This document shows positions 35,511-44,228 of a stretch of 64,000 bases of DNA, piece by piece. The notes under the pieces are model-generated. The model saw only the letters and a list, made by a program, of their open reading frames with translations. It searched no databases and had not been told where the DNA came from. The translations under genes were made by a program, and so were the position numbers. The DNA comes from an uncultured Odoribacter sp. (GTDB lineage Bacteria > Bacteroidota > Bacteroidia > Bacteroidales > Marinifilaceae), in contig CALUKE010000002.1 in assembly GCA_944321165.1 (NCBI GenBank), positions 124,001 through 188,000 of the forward strand, written 5' to 3'. Position 1 is the stretch's first letter; every line of letters begins with the position of its first letter.

Positions 35511-36641
35511 TCATGCCAGCCGGTGGTAAAGCCGGTGGACTTGTTCGGTGAGCCGGCGGGCATTGAATTGTTCCTGTGCAAAGATAAAACCTTTTTCAAT
35601 CATTTCCTGCCGTCGCTCTTCATTTGTCAACAGGGAGGCTATGGCTGTCGCCATTTCTTCCGGTTGTGTCGGGTCGACATAGCAACTGGCCGGTCCTCCG
35701 GCTTCGGGCAGGGAGGATACATTGGAGGTGATGACCGGGACTTTGCTGAGCAGGGCTTCGGTGACCGGCAGACCAAAACCTTCATAGAAAGAAGGATAGA
35801 TAAAAATCCGGGCTTCCTGGTAGAAGGCTTGCAGTTCTTGCGGATCGTGCAGGTTAGCGATAAAAATGAGCTTGTCGAGGAGACGGTTTTGCCGGGCATA
35901 GCGGATGACCTCTTCCTTGTATTGCCGACCATTCCCGACAATGACCAGCGGTATTTGCAGGTCGGCCGGAAGCTGTTGCAGGGCTTTGACGATTCCGAGC
36001 AGGTTCTTGCGGGAATTGATGGCTCCTACATATAGCAGATAATCAGGCGGAAGCTGGTGACGGCGTACAACCGCTTGAGAACTTTCCCGGCTTTGTAAAT
36101 GCTGGAAAGTGGGTTGTATGGCCTGATAGATGACCTCTATTTTTTCTTCCGGAGTACCGAAGTAGCGTATGATGTCCCGTTTGGTTGATTCGCTGATGGC
36201 AATGATTTTATCGGCATGCTGACAGGCATACCGGAATTTCCGGTCATAAATGGTCCGGTCTATGGCCGTGAACATTTCCGGGTAGGTCCGGTAAATAAGA
36301 TCGTGGATCGTTACAACCGTCCGGATGCCGCTTTTTTGAAGATGAAGCGGAATTTCATGACTCAACCCGTGATAAACATCGATCCGATTCCGGTGCAGGT
36401 TTTTTCGGATTCCCCAGCTGCGCCAAAGACTTTTAAAAAGGCCGGAGTAGCAGACGGTGTGATAATCCCGGTTTTTCAGAAAAACGTCTGTCAAGGGATC
36501 CGTCCGAATCTGGGGCGTGTATAGATAGTAGTCGTCTTCGGGGAAAAATTCTCCGAGATTTTTCACCAAGGTCCGGCTGTAATTTCCCAAGCCGGTGAAG
36601 TTGTTGTAAAGACGTTTGGCGTCGAAACCGATTTTTATCAT
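35511..36641 (-). CDS. GT4-family glycosyltransferase
   Basis: A 376-residue GT-B glycosyltransferase. The start is MIKIGFDAKRLYNNFTGLGNYSR (ATG 36641); the in-frame TTG at 36650 overlaps the licD stop. The N-terminal donor/acceptor fold has GLGNYSRTLV and VYHGLSHEIP; the C-terminal Rossmann domain has LYVGAINSRKNLLGIVKAL and the E-x7-E motif in YPSFYEGFGLPVTEALLSKVPVI. It probably transfers a hexose during LPS or capsule synthesis. It lies 5 nt behind licD in the same operon. Donor and acceptor are unknown. Confidence 0.9.
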   Translation of the reverse strand: MIKIGFDAKRLYNNFTGLGNYSRTLVKNLGEFFPEDDYYLYTPQIRTDPLTDVFLKNRDYHTVCYSGLFKSLWRSWGIRKNLHRNRIDVYHGLSHEIPLHLQKSGIRTVVTIHDLIYRTYPEMFTAIDRTIYDRKFRYACQHADKIIAISESTKRDIIRYFGTPEEKIEVIYQAIQPTFQHLQSRESSQAVVRRHQLPPDYLLYVGAINSRKNLLGIVKALQQLPADLQIPLVIVGNGRQYKEEVIRYARQNRLLDKLIFIANLHDPQELQAFYQEARIFIYPSFYEGFGLPVTEALLSKVPVITSNVSSLPEAGGPASCYVDPTQPEEMATAIASLLTNEERRQEMIEKGFIFAQEQFNARRLTEQVHRLYHRLA

Positions 36642-36646
36642 GGCTG

Positions 36647-37486
36647 TCAATGATTGATAGTGGAAGATTCGGAGATCGGGCGATTCCTGTAGGGTTTGTT
36701 CAGATCCAGATAATAGAAATTATGCTGGCGTTGTTTTTCCTTGGGGGGAATGATCATGTAGTCCCCGTATTTCTGGGAAAGGTAGGTGTCCGGTTGAGCC
36801 GGTCCCCAAACCTCTTTCCCTTCGAATTGCAAGGGAGTCGGATCGCCGAAAACGGCTTTCGGTAAAATGCCTTTCCGGCCGTCATCGTAATCGCATACCT
36901 TGGTCGACTCATCGAAATCGTATTTCATCATCATTTCCCGGAGCCTGGTCTGAATCCCTGAGCGGGTATACAGTTTTCTGGCCAATAAAGGTACCCACGA
37001 ACCGACTCCTTTGCCATGTTTGTACGGATCACGGAAGATGAAATAAAGCATTTTGTTGTACCAGGCAAAACGGCTGTAATGCCACCATTGTACGAGTTTG
37101 TTTTCCGGTACACCGTCCAGGGGGAAAAGGTCGATATAAATGCCGCCTGTATATTTCAAGTGTTTCCGTTCGATCAGAGTGGTCCTGGCATCCTGAATCT
37201 TGGCGAACGACAGCGGATATTCGGGGTCATTCTGTCCGTTGATGGCTTCATAGTATGCCGGCAACCAGGTGGCGGCATGTGCCATGAAGATTTCATAGTC
37301 TTTCCGGGGCATGCCGATATCGAGATCGTCATCCCAGGGAATGAATCCCCGGTGGCGGAGTGCCCCCAGTAAAGTCCCCGCAATGATGTAATAACGGAGC
37401 TGGTGTTCCCGGCAAACCCGGTCGACTGCCAGTAAGATGTCCAGTACTTTCAGTTGCAGGGGACGAATGTCATAGTTTTCTGCCAT
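36647..37486 (-). CDS. licD: LicD-family phosphotransferase
   Basis: A 279-residue LicD-type protein (nucleotidyltransferase-like fold). YYIIAGTLLGALRHRGFIPWDDDLDIGMPR (within residues 32-61) contains the family's GxxLGxxRhxGfIPWDDDxDig core with its metal-binding aspartates. LicD moves phosphocholine, or a similar phospho-alcohol, from a CDP-activated donor to a surface sugar. The gene is 2 nt from a LicC-like cytidylyltransferase that could make such a donor. No choline kinase (LicA) or choline permease (LicB) is next to it, so the group transferred may not be choline. Confidence 0.88.
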   Translation of the reverse strand: MAENYDIRPLQLKVLDILLAVDRVCREHQLRYYIIAGTLLGALRHRGFIPWDDDLDIGMPRKDYEIFMAHAATWLPAYYEAINGQNDPEYPLSFAKIQDARTTLIERKHLKYTGGIYIDLFPLDGVPENKLVQWWHYSRFAWYNKMLYFIFRDPYKHGKGVGSWVPLLARKLYTRSGIQTRLREMMMKYDFDESTKVCDYDDGRKGILPKAVFGDPTPLQFEGKEVWGPAQPDTYLSQKYGDYMIIPPKEKQRQHNFYYLDLNKPYRNRPISESSTINH

Positions 37487-37488
37487 GG

Positions 37489-38220
37489 TTAAAGTAGTTT
37501 TGCGGGTATATGTTGTGTGGCTTGCTGGAAATCCTCTATGGTGTCCAGTTCCATGGAAAAATAGTCGGTCGTATCAACAATTTCGAAAGTCTGCCCCAGG
37601 TGGATCAAACGGTCGAATGCAACTTCATAAAATACATTCTCCTGTTTCTCCTGAAGGATCAGTTGGTCCAGCGTTTCCCAAAGATGCCGGACATAGGTAG
37701 ACGACATTTTTTCGATGCCGATGGACTCTCCGGCTGCAGTTTCGACGGCACAAGTCTTGCTGATTTCCACAATTTTTCCCCGCGCGTCGGCCACCACTTT
37801 CATCTCTTCTTCTCCCAGAGGATGTCTGTTCAGTGCCAGAGCATTGTCGTACGGTGAGTTTAATACAGCCCTTGCCAGTTCCGGATCGAAAACAATGTCA
37901 CTGTCCAGCAACAGGATTTTTTCTCCCTTGACATAGGGGCCTGCCAGCCATAGGGAATAAATATTGTTGGTGGAATGGTATTTTTCGTTGTAAATGAATT
38001 TGACCGAAAGGGTCGGGTAATGTTCCTTCACGAAAGAAACGATCTGCTCCTGTAGATAACCGGTGACGATGAGGATTTCGTCCAGCCGGTTGGCAAGTAA
38101 CCCGTCTATGGTTCTTTCCAGCAAACACTTCTCTCCGATTTTCAACAGACATTTGGGGGTATGTTCCGTTAACGGTCGGAGACGAGAGGCGATACCCGCA
38201 GCCAGGATCACCGCTTTCAT
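37489..38220 (-). CDS. LicC-like nucleotidyltransferase (CTP:phospho-alcohol type)
   Basis: A 243-residue NTP transferase. MKAVILAAGIASRLRPLTEHTPKCLLKIG (residues 1-29) is the nucleotide-binding start seen in LicC and sugar-phosphate transferases, ILLLDSDIVFDPEL gives the metal-binding Asp, and EVAFDRLIH near the end is LicC-like. The small size and neighbours favour cytidylyltransfer to phosphocholine or a related amine, rather than sugar activation. It overlaps the upstream PLP enzyme by 4 nt (translational coupling) and is 2 nt from licD, so the three should act in sequence. Confidence 0.85.
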   Translation of the reverse strand: MKAVILAAGIASRLRPLTEHTPKCLLKIGEKCLLERTIDGLLANRLDEILIVTGYLQEQIVSFVKEHYPTLSVKFIYNEKYHSTNNIYSLWLAGPYVKGEKILLLDSDIVFDPELARAVLNSPYDNALALNRHPLGEEEMKVVADARGKIVEISKTCAVETAAGESIGIEKMSSTYVRHLWETLDQLILQEKQENVFYEVAFDRLIHLGQTFEIVDTTDYFSMELDTIEDFQQATQHIPAKLL

Positions 38221-39266
38221 TGTACGGCCACCTCCCGAATGGCTGCGATGACTTCGAGGTTTTGTGGATGAGTGCCCAGTGTGATTCGCATATGGCTGTG
38301 GAGATCCGGTTCATTCATGAATTTGATCAGATAACCTTTGTTTTTGAAAGTCGTCTGCAATTTTTCCTTGAGGGCAGCAGGATATTTCACCAGCATGAAA
38401 TTGGCATTGGAGCGATATACCTTGAAATCTTTGAGCGGGCCGATTTCTTTGTAATACAGCTCCCGGTCAGCAGCCATCTGATCGGCAACCTGCTGATAGT
38501 AATCCGTAGATTTGAGTACGGCAATCCCCAATTCTTCCGACAAACGGTTGTATCCCAGGTATTTGGTGCTGTAATTTAAGAAACGGGTCAAACGATTGCC
38601 CATAAAGGCAAATCCGAGGCGTAGTCCCGGAAGACCGTAAAATTTAGACAGCGTTCTGACAATCAGAAGGTTCGGATATTTTTCCAGCAACGGTTTGATG
38701 TAGCTGGTATCCTGATTGGCAAAAGAGGCATACGCTTCGTCGATTACGACTACGGTGTCCGGATGGATGAATGACAGAATATCATCCAATTCCTCGGCAG
38801 TAAGCGAATTACCGGTCGGGTTATTGGGAGAGGCAATCAATACCATTTCCGGATTTTCCTGGCGGATCATCTTTTTCATCGATTCGAAATCGTATTTGAA
38901 CGTGTCACCCTCTTCGTATAAGGGATACAAAACGCTTCTTCCATCTACTTCATCTGCGATGGATTTGTAATACCACCAGGAGAATTTCGGAATCAACAGT
39001 GTTTTTTGTTTTTCTTTGCCGCTTAAAAAGCAATGGACCACCTGTTTCAAGATGTCTTCTCCACCGTAGCCCAGGATGATCTGTTTCTCTGGAATGTGGA
39101 AAATTTCCGACAGATAATCGGAAAAAATACTTTTTTTGCCCTCGTCATAGATGCGGGTGTAGAAGCAAAGTTTTTGTGGATCGAAGTTTTTTAATACTTC
39201 TGCAACAATGGGGGCTGGTCCATAATTGTATTCATTCCTGTCCAGGTATGTGATCTTTTTTTCCAT
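38217..39266 (-). CDS. HisC/CobD-like PLP-dependent aminotransferase
   Basis: A 349-residue fold-type I class I/II enzyme. I use ATG 39266 (MEKKITYLDRNEYNYGP) over an upstream TTG. It has the HisC-like LDRNEYNYGP start, SPNNPTG (147-152), VIDEAYA (D176) and the PLP lysine K208 in RTLSKFYGLPGLRLGF. The KFY-x-x-PGLRLG form also resembles CobD threonine-phosphate decarboxylase. No other histidine or cobalamin gene is nearby. Coupled by 4-nt overlap to a LicC-like cytidylyltransferase, it may supply an amino-alcohol phosphate (for example from O-phosphoserine) or an aminated precursor for LicD; this is inference. Confidence 0.85.
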   Translation of the reverse strand: MEKKITYLDRNEYNYGPAPIVAEVLKNFDPQKLCFYTRIYDEGKKSIFSDYLSEIFHIPEKQIILGYGGEDILKQVVHCFLSGKEKQKTLLIPKFSWWYYKSIADEVDGRSVLYPLYEEGDTFKYDFESMKKMIRQENPEMVLIASPNNPTGNSLTAEELDDILSFIHPDTVVVIDEAYASFANQDTSYIKPLLEKYPNLLIVRTLSKFYGLPGLRLGFAFMGNRLTRFLNYSTKYLGYNRLSEELGIAVLKSTDYYQQVADQMAADRELYYKEIGPLKDFKVYRSNANFMLVKYPAALKEKLQTTFKNKGYLIKFMNEPDLHSHMRITLGTHPQNLEVIAAIREVAVQ

Positions 39267-39281
39267 AATTGAGTGATTCAA

Positions 39282-39409
39282 ATCTTATTCATTATACAAC
39301 CGTGAGCGACAAAAGTAATAAAATTTTGTATAGATTTCGGGGCTTCGATAAAATAACTATCTTTGCTTCCCTTATGTGAAAAATGAGATATTGACCCAGA
39401 AGACGTTTT
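39282..39409. promoter_or_regulatory. Divergent promoter region of the LicD operon and the ligase gene
   Basis: A leftward TACTTTTG (39317-39310) and a rightward TATCTTTG (39358-39365) each fit TAnnTTTG in the gap between the divergent aminotransferase and ligase genes. The rightward box has TTTC at the -33 position; the leftward one has no clear -33. Confidence 0.4.
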
Positions 39410-40717
39410 ATGAAAGATTTGAAAATCAGGGAGACATTGTTTATTGTTGCCGCTTTTTTGCTTGGAAGTATAAATCCGCTTTATAATGGGGTGGTTTATG
39501 CTTTTTTAGTCATTGCTTTTTTAATCAATCTGCGATTCGATTTCAACGGATTTCGGGAAAATGTCCGGCGGGAATGGAAATATCTGTTTTTGCCTCTCGG
39601 CGGAGCTCTTTATATGCTTCTTCATTATCTGGGGAGTCTCTTTTTCGAAGTGCCCTATCGGCCTTCCGGTTCTGTGTTCGAGCTGTTGTTGATGTATTTT
39701 TTATTTATTCCCCTGTATGTGGTTTCAGCCAAAAGTTTTGTGACGGTCCATTTGTTGCGACGTTTTCTGCTGGCTCTGTGTATCGGTATTCTGTGCTTTA
39801 ATTTTGTTAAACTCTTTTGCGTCACCGGGACGACTTTGTTTACGGAACCGGTAAAGGCTTTGAATCTGCTTTATTCCGGACGTTTCGGTGGCAACATGGC
39901 TATGCTGGGTGGTTTTGTTTATTTGGAACCTCAAGCTATTTATATAGCTGTTGCAGCGGTTATTTCTTATTTTTTTATATGGGAGTATCGATCGGGGGGG
40001 TCTCAGCGGATTCGTTTGTGTGGGAGTATCTGTCTCTTCCTGCTTTCTTTGCTTTTTCTCTCGTTTACGGTCACGAAGGGCTCTATATTGGCCTTTCTGT
40101 GCGGAGCTCTGTTTCTGACAGTAGTCTATTTTAGACGGGAATCCCGAAAATTCCGTCTGATTTTTTCTTCGCTGGTTGTATTGGGCGGAATTGTGTTTTG
40201 TCTGTTGCTACCGAAAGCTTATCTGTCGCGTGCGAATGATATGATGAAGGAAATCGAGGAAGTGCAGGCTGGAAATTATCAGGGGGGCAGCATTGCTCCG
40301 CGGCTGGGACTGATGAAAGAGAATTTCAGTCATTTTGATGAGTTCGGATGGGTCGGATTGGGAATGTATAAAGGAGATGCTGTCCATCAGTGGTATTCGA
40401 CTTCTCCCTACCGCTTAAAGGATAAGAATGTCACCAATTCACACAATTCCTTTGTGGAAGCCTGGTTGTTCGGTGGAATTCCCGGATTGTGTTTTATGCT
40501 TTATTATTTTCTGGCTCCTGTGTTGCGAATGATTCAAAAAAAGAAATATTCTTTTTTGGTAATTGCTTCGCTGACAACTATTTTTGTGGCGGCCAATACC
40601 TGTGTGATCGTTTTCCTGGTGGATTCTAAACCGTTTGTTCTGTTTTTGTTGGCTCTGTTTTACCTTTGTGCAGATCGTTTTGCTGAATTGCAGTCGTCGA
40701 GGCATTCGTTTTCATAG
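39410..40717 (+). CDS. O-antigen ligase/polymerase-like membrane protein
   Basis: A 435-residue protein with about 11-12 membrane helices and a large periplasmic loop (about 280-350), the layout of WaaL and Wzy. The loop ends with NSHNSFVEAWLFGGIPG, in which the His matches the essential His of WaaL-type ligases; FTVTKGSILAFLCGALF is the preceding conserved helix with KGS. It would join a polysaccharide to lipid A-core or polymerise repeat units. It stands alone on the plus strand between two leftward surface-glycan operons, and its last 92 nt overlap the convergent GT9 gene. Confidence 0.87.
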   Translation: MKDLKIRETLFIVAAFLLGSINPLYNGVVYAFLVIAFLINLRFDFNGFRENVRREWKYLFLPLGGALYMLLHYLGSLFFEVPYRPSGSVFELLLMYFLFIPLYVVSAKSFVTVHLLRRFLLALCIGILCFNFVKLFCVTGTTLFTEPVKALNLLYSGRFGGNMAMLGGFVYLEPQAIYIAVAAVISYFFIWEYRSGGSQRIRLCGSICLFLLSLLFLSFTVTKGSILAFLCGALFLTVVYFRRESRKFRLIFSSLVVLGGIVFCLLLPKAYLSRANDMMKEIEEVQAGNYQGGSIAPRLGLMKENFSHFDEFGWVGLGMYKGDAVHQWYSTSPYRLKDKNVTNSHNSFVEAWLFGGIPGLCFMLYYFLAPVLRMIQKKKYSFLVIASLTTIFVAANTCVIVFLVDSKPFVLFLLALFYLCADRFAELQSSRHSFS

Positions 40718-41678
40718 CCAGCATTTCAACGGTGTTTTCCAGGATTATTTCCGGAGTGATATTGTAAATATAATCTTCTTCCCGGATCAGGTTATTTTCT
40801 ATTTTGAGCACTCGCCCGAAATTGACTTTCGGAATAATGCTGGAAGTCGGACTGGTGGATAGCCCCAGCAGGGCTATGAACGGAACTTTTAGGGCTGCGG
40901 CAATATGCATGGCCGATGAATCGATGGTAATGAGCAGATCCAGGTGGGCGATGGTATTGAAAAAATTCTCCAGCGAGGTCATGCCTGATAGATTGATGAT
41001 GTTTTTCACCCCTGCAGTTGCAACATATTCCTGGTGTTTGGTGTTGTCGTGCTGGTCTCCGATCAGAACCAGGTTATAATGCTGTTGCGCAAGCAATCGT
41101 AATAAACGAATGGAATGACCGTCCGGATATTTGCGATACAACTTATTCTCTCCCCCCAGATACAGTCCGATGGTCGGATTCGGATTGTCGAAGTGAAAGG
41201 TGGGTTTGTTGCTGATCGGTAAATACAATTCGGGTAAAGTTTTGTATTTGTTGTGTATGAATTCGTTGAACAGACTGGCATAGCGGTTGATGTAGTGTTT
41301 GTTGCTGTTGAACGGTAGTTTGAAATCCAGCAGAAAACCGCGGCTTTCCCGTTCGTAACCGATGGAATATTTGATACCGGCCAGTTTGAACAACAGGGCG
41401 AATACGAAAGTATTGACGAAAAGGATTCCCAAGTCGCCTTGTTCGTGACGCAATTCTTTCCACAAATGCCAAAAGGTGGAAAGTTTATGGCGTCTGGTGT
41501 AAGGGAAGGTTATGCATTTATAAATATTGGAATCGTATTTATAAAGATCTTTGATAAAGTCGGGACATACAACAACGATTTGTGCTTCCGGATATTCTTC
41601 CCGGATGAGTTGTATGCAAGGGCTTGTATTTATGGTATCACCAAGAAAATTAGGCGTTCTTATGATGATCTTTTTCAT
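40626..41678 (-). CDS. GT9-family glycosyltransferase (heptosyltransferase type)
   Basis: A 350-residue protein starting MKKIIIRTPNFLGDTINTSP (ATG 41678; the in-frame TTG at 41687 is less likely). IIIRTPNFLGDTI is the ADP-heptose:LPS heptosyltransferase start; the C-terminal domain has PTIGLYLGGENKLYRKYP, DQHDNTKHQEYV and the D-x-x-MHIAAALKVPFIALLG donor-site block. GT9 enzymes add heptose or another sugar to the LPS core. The start overlaps the upstream GT4 gene by 29 nt. The tail (about 330-350, rich in Lys/Thr/Glu) runs into the convergent ligase gene. Confidence 0.88.
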   Translation of the reverse strand: MKKIIIRTPNFLGDTINTSPCIQLIREEYPEAQIVVVCPDFIKDLYKYDSNIYKCITFPYTRRHKLSTFWHLWKELRHEQGDLGILFVNTFVFALLFKLAGIKYSIGYERESRGFLLDFKLPFNSNKHYINRYASLFNEFIHNKYKTLPELYLPISNKPTFHFDNPNPTIGLYLGGENKLYRKYPDGHSIRLLRLLAQQHYNLVLIGDQHDNTKHQEYVATAGVKNIINLSGMTSLENFFNTIAHLDLLITIDSSAMHIAAALKVPFIALLGLSTSPTSSIIPKVNFGRVLKIENNLIREEDYIYNITPEIILENTVEMLAMKTNASTTAIQQNDLHKGKTEPTKTEQTV

Positions 41679-42765
41679 ACTTTGCAAAAATCTGAGTTAT
41701 ATACTCGATAAATCGATCTGTTGTGTTTTTTATCGTATACTTGTTACACGCAATATAGCAAGCTTCTTCTGCGATCTTCCGACTTCGTTCGGGATCGGCA
41801 AAACATTCCTGAAGTGCATGATAAATTGCCGAACTGTTTCTTGCTGGTACGATCCAGCCGCTTTTTTGGTTTATAATGATATCCTTTACTCCATCCACAT
41901 CAGTGGCTATCACAGGACATTTATAACTCATCGCTTCCAATACAACGTTGGGAGTACCTTCTGCAATGGACGAAAGTACAAAAACATCTGCACATAAATA
42001 GTATTCATGTATATTTTTTTTAAAGCCCATTAATTTTATATTTTTTAAGCCAAGTTCCGAAATTTTATTTTTAAGTTCGACTTCTAATTTTCCACTGCCC
42101 AAAAGGATAAAGTCCCATTTCTGTTGGGTGGCCTGTGCCATTTGGGCGGTTTCGATCAGATATTCAAATCCCTTTTGGGTATTCAGTCTGCCGGCACTTA
42201 AAATGATTTTATGGGATGGAGATGTCTGTAGCTTGCATTTTAAATCTTTCGCTACGGTCGTTTTTTGGGGTGGGTATATCCCGTTGGGGATGACTTTGAT
42301 AAAATCCGGAGGGAACCATCCGTAGGTTTCGTATTGTTTTTTGATGGAATCGGTGTTGGTGATGATGGAGGTGGTGAAATGTCGAACTAAAAACCGATAT
42401 TTATATGAATTTTTAATCAAGGCCAGTCCCTGGCGGGAAACAACCGGGATACCGGTGAGTTTCCCGGCTAAGCCGGCCAACTTGATATCCAGATTGGTCG
42501 CGCAGACAATTAAGTCGATTCGGTGTCTGTGAATGACCTGCATGATTTGAAGCACTGTAAAAAGATCGAAACTGTTGGTGTAATTGGCAACGTCGGCAGG
42601 AATTGCGTTTTCGGATGCCTTGCTTTGGAGAATGCTCTCCGGTCTGCACATCAAATAGGTGTGATAGCCCCTTTGTCGAAGGGACTGCGCCATCATGAGT
42701 ACCCATTTTTCAACTCCTCCCCAACAGTTTTTTCGGCATGAATCGGAAAATAGAATATTTCTCAT
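41650..42765 (-). CDS. GT4-family glycosyltransferase
   Basis: A 371-residue GT-B enzyme. The N-terminus MRNILFSDSCRKNCWGGVEKW has the Gly-Gly-Val-Glu acceptor-side motif of GT4; the C-terminal donor domain has IILSAGRLNTQKGFEYLIETA, KLMGFKKNIHEYYLCADVFVL and the E-x7-E motif in SSIAEGTPNVVLEAMSYKCPVIAT. It is 11 nt downstream of the Wzi-like gene and overlaps GT9 by 29 nt, so it is part of the same operon. The run 41990-42120 is more A+T-rich than its surroundings. Sugar specificity is unknown. Confidence 0.9.
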   Translation of the reverse strand: MRNILFSDSCRKNCWGGVEKWVLMMAQSLRQRGYHTYLMCRPESILQSKASENAIPADVANYTNSFDLFTVLQIMQVIHRHRIDLIVCATNLDIKLAGLAGKLTGIPVVSRQGLALIKNSYKYRFLVRHFTTSIITNTDSIKKQYETYGWFPPDFIKVIPNGIYPPQKTTVAKDLKCKLQTSPSHKIILSAGRLNTQKGFEYLIETAQMAQATQQKWDFILLGSGKLEVELKNKISELGLKNIKLMGFKKNIHEYYLCADVFVLSSIAEGTPNVVLEAMSYKCPVIATDVDGVKDIIINQKSGWIVPARNSSAIYHALQECFADPERSRKIAEEACYIACNKYTIKNTTDRFIEYITQIFAKYEKDHHKNA

Positions 42766-42776
42766 AGATCGTGCGT

Positions 42777-44228
42777 TTAAAAAATACCCGTGTTGAACAG
42801 ACTCAATGTAATTCCCCAGGTGTTTTTTAACAGACTACCTTTGTCGTAACCAATATTTAAAACGGTATGGAAGGGAAGTTTTTGTTCCGGAAGGATCAGT
42901 TGCAAGCCGAGGCTGAGCTGTTGTTTGGCAATGGTTTCACCTTTGGCGTTGTAGAAAGGCTGGCTGTAAGTTCCGTAATTTCTGGAATAACTGCCCAGAA
43001 GGCGGTATCGGATGTCCCACAGGGGTAACTCTCCGCAAATACCGATGTGGTGAGCGTAAAATCGGTTGTTGGAAATTCCTTTTGTAAGGCCGTCCTCTGG
43101 GGGGTGGGGGGTGAAGAAGGGAGCGCCGATGCTTTGACCGAATAAGGTCCAGCCGGAACGATATTCTCCGTGATTCAGGTAATTGTCATTCCCGCCCAAG
43201 ATGATGCGGCCATAATGGTATTGGGTGGAATCCTGCCGGCTCTGTTCATCCGGAGTGGCAGGCCGATCGTGTAACGGACCGCTCTGATTTTTTGTATAGT
43301 AAAACTCATATACCAGACTCTTGAAATACCGACTGTTTTCCGTACGGGTGAAATAAATTCCATACAGTCCGTCAGGCCAGTTCTGGTATTTCATGCCGGA
43401 TCCGTCTTCGAACAGATGGTTGTAATACAGGGTGGCTTTGAATTGGGAATGGATATAGCTGATCTGGGCAAAGTGGCGGCCGATATGATTGCCGAGTTTG
43501 TTGATCTGATCGGAAAGGGAGGTATCTTCATCTCCGGAATCGATTCGGACCATGTCGATATAGTCCTGAAAGTCGTATTTGATTTTTCCTTGAGCATTGC
43601 GTCCTCCCCATTGTGCGTAGTCCTCGATTCCTCCTTCGAGACTGAAACCGGGAAGAGGAGTCAGTCTGAATGCCAACAGTTTGTTATGTACATGCGTGTC
43701 TTTGGTGTATCGTTTATCGGTCATCAGGTATTCCGCATATTTGAAGCGGAAAGATAGCCATTTCCCGATCCAAGGCAGGGGAATGTATTCTTTGCTGGCA
43801 AAGGATATGCCCGGCATGCTACGGCTGTTGTTGGAGTATAGAATGTCTCCGTTGCTTGCTGAAAGCCCTTCATAGAAGGTGGGACGGTGATGGATTCCCA
43901 ATTCCAAGACTAATTTTTTCCAACGCATTTGTCCGAAAAATTGGGAAAGAAAAAGGCGATTCTGTTGATGACCGAGTGATCCGCTGCCTTCTATGCCAAA
44001 AGAGTAATCGAAGGCTTTCTCCTCCGTTGAACGAAAGGGAAGACAAACTCCGGCACTTCCCCACAGATAACTGTCAGGAGTAATAGTCCCGAAGGTATTG
44101 GTATGTAACCAGAATGGCAGTTGCTGAGGAATTCCCCCTCCGGTTTCGAAACGGTAACTGACTTTTCTTTTTTGAGCATGACTTGCCTGTAGGCCGAAAC
44201 ACAATATGATAATTCCTATCCAGCGCAT
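42777..44228 (-). CDS. Wzi-type capsule assembly outer-membrane protein
   Basis: A 483-residue exported beta-barrel-type protein of the Capsule_assembly_Wzi family. The start is MRWIGIIILCFGLQASHAQ (44228), a clean signal peptide; longer in-frame forms lie inside ispD. The mature protein opens with SYRFETGGGIPQQLPFWLHTNTFG, typical of this family, and continues in alternating amphipathic strands (LVLELGIHHRPTFYEG, FSLEGGIEDYAQWGGRN), ending GITLSLFNTGIF with a terminal Phe as in outer-membrane barrels. Wzi proteins hold capsule at the surface. It overlaps the ispD-like gene by 13 nt and precedes two glycosyltransferases. Confidence 0.88.
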   Translation of the reverse strand: MRWIGIIILCFGLQASHAQKRKVSYRFETGGGIPQQLPFWLHTNTFGTITPDSYLWGSAGVCLPFRSTEEKAFDYSFGIEGSGSLGHQQNRLFLSQFFGQMRWKKLVLELGIHHRPTFYEGLSASNGDILYSNNSRSMPGISFASKEYIPLPWIGKWLSFRFKYAEYLMTDKRYTKDTHVHNKLLAFRLTPLPGFSLEGGIEDYAQWGGRNAQGKIKYDFQDYIDMVRIDSGDEDTSLSDQINKLGNHIGRHFAQISYIHSQFKATLYYNHLFEDGSGMKYQNWPDGLYGIYFTRTENSRYFKSLVYEFYYTKNQSGPLHDRPATPDEQSRQDSTQYHYGRIILGGNDNYLNHGEYRSGWTLFGQSIGAPFFTPHPPEDGLTKGISNNRFYAHHIGICGELPLWDIRYRLLGSYSRNYGTYSQPFYNAKGETIAKQQLSLGLQLILPEQKLPFHTVLNIGYDKGSLLKNTWGITLSLFNTGIF

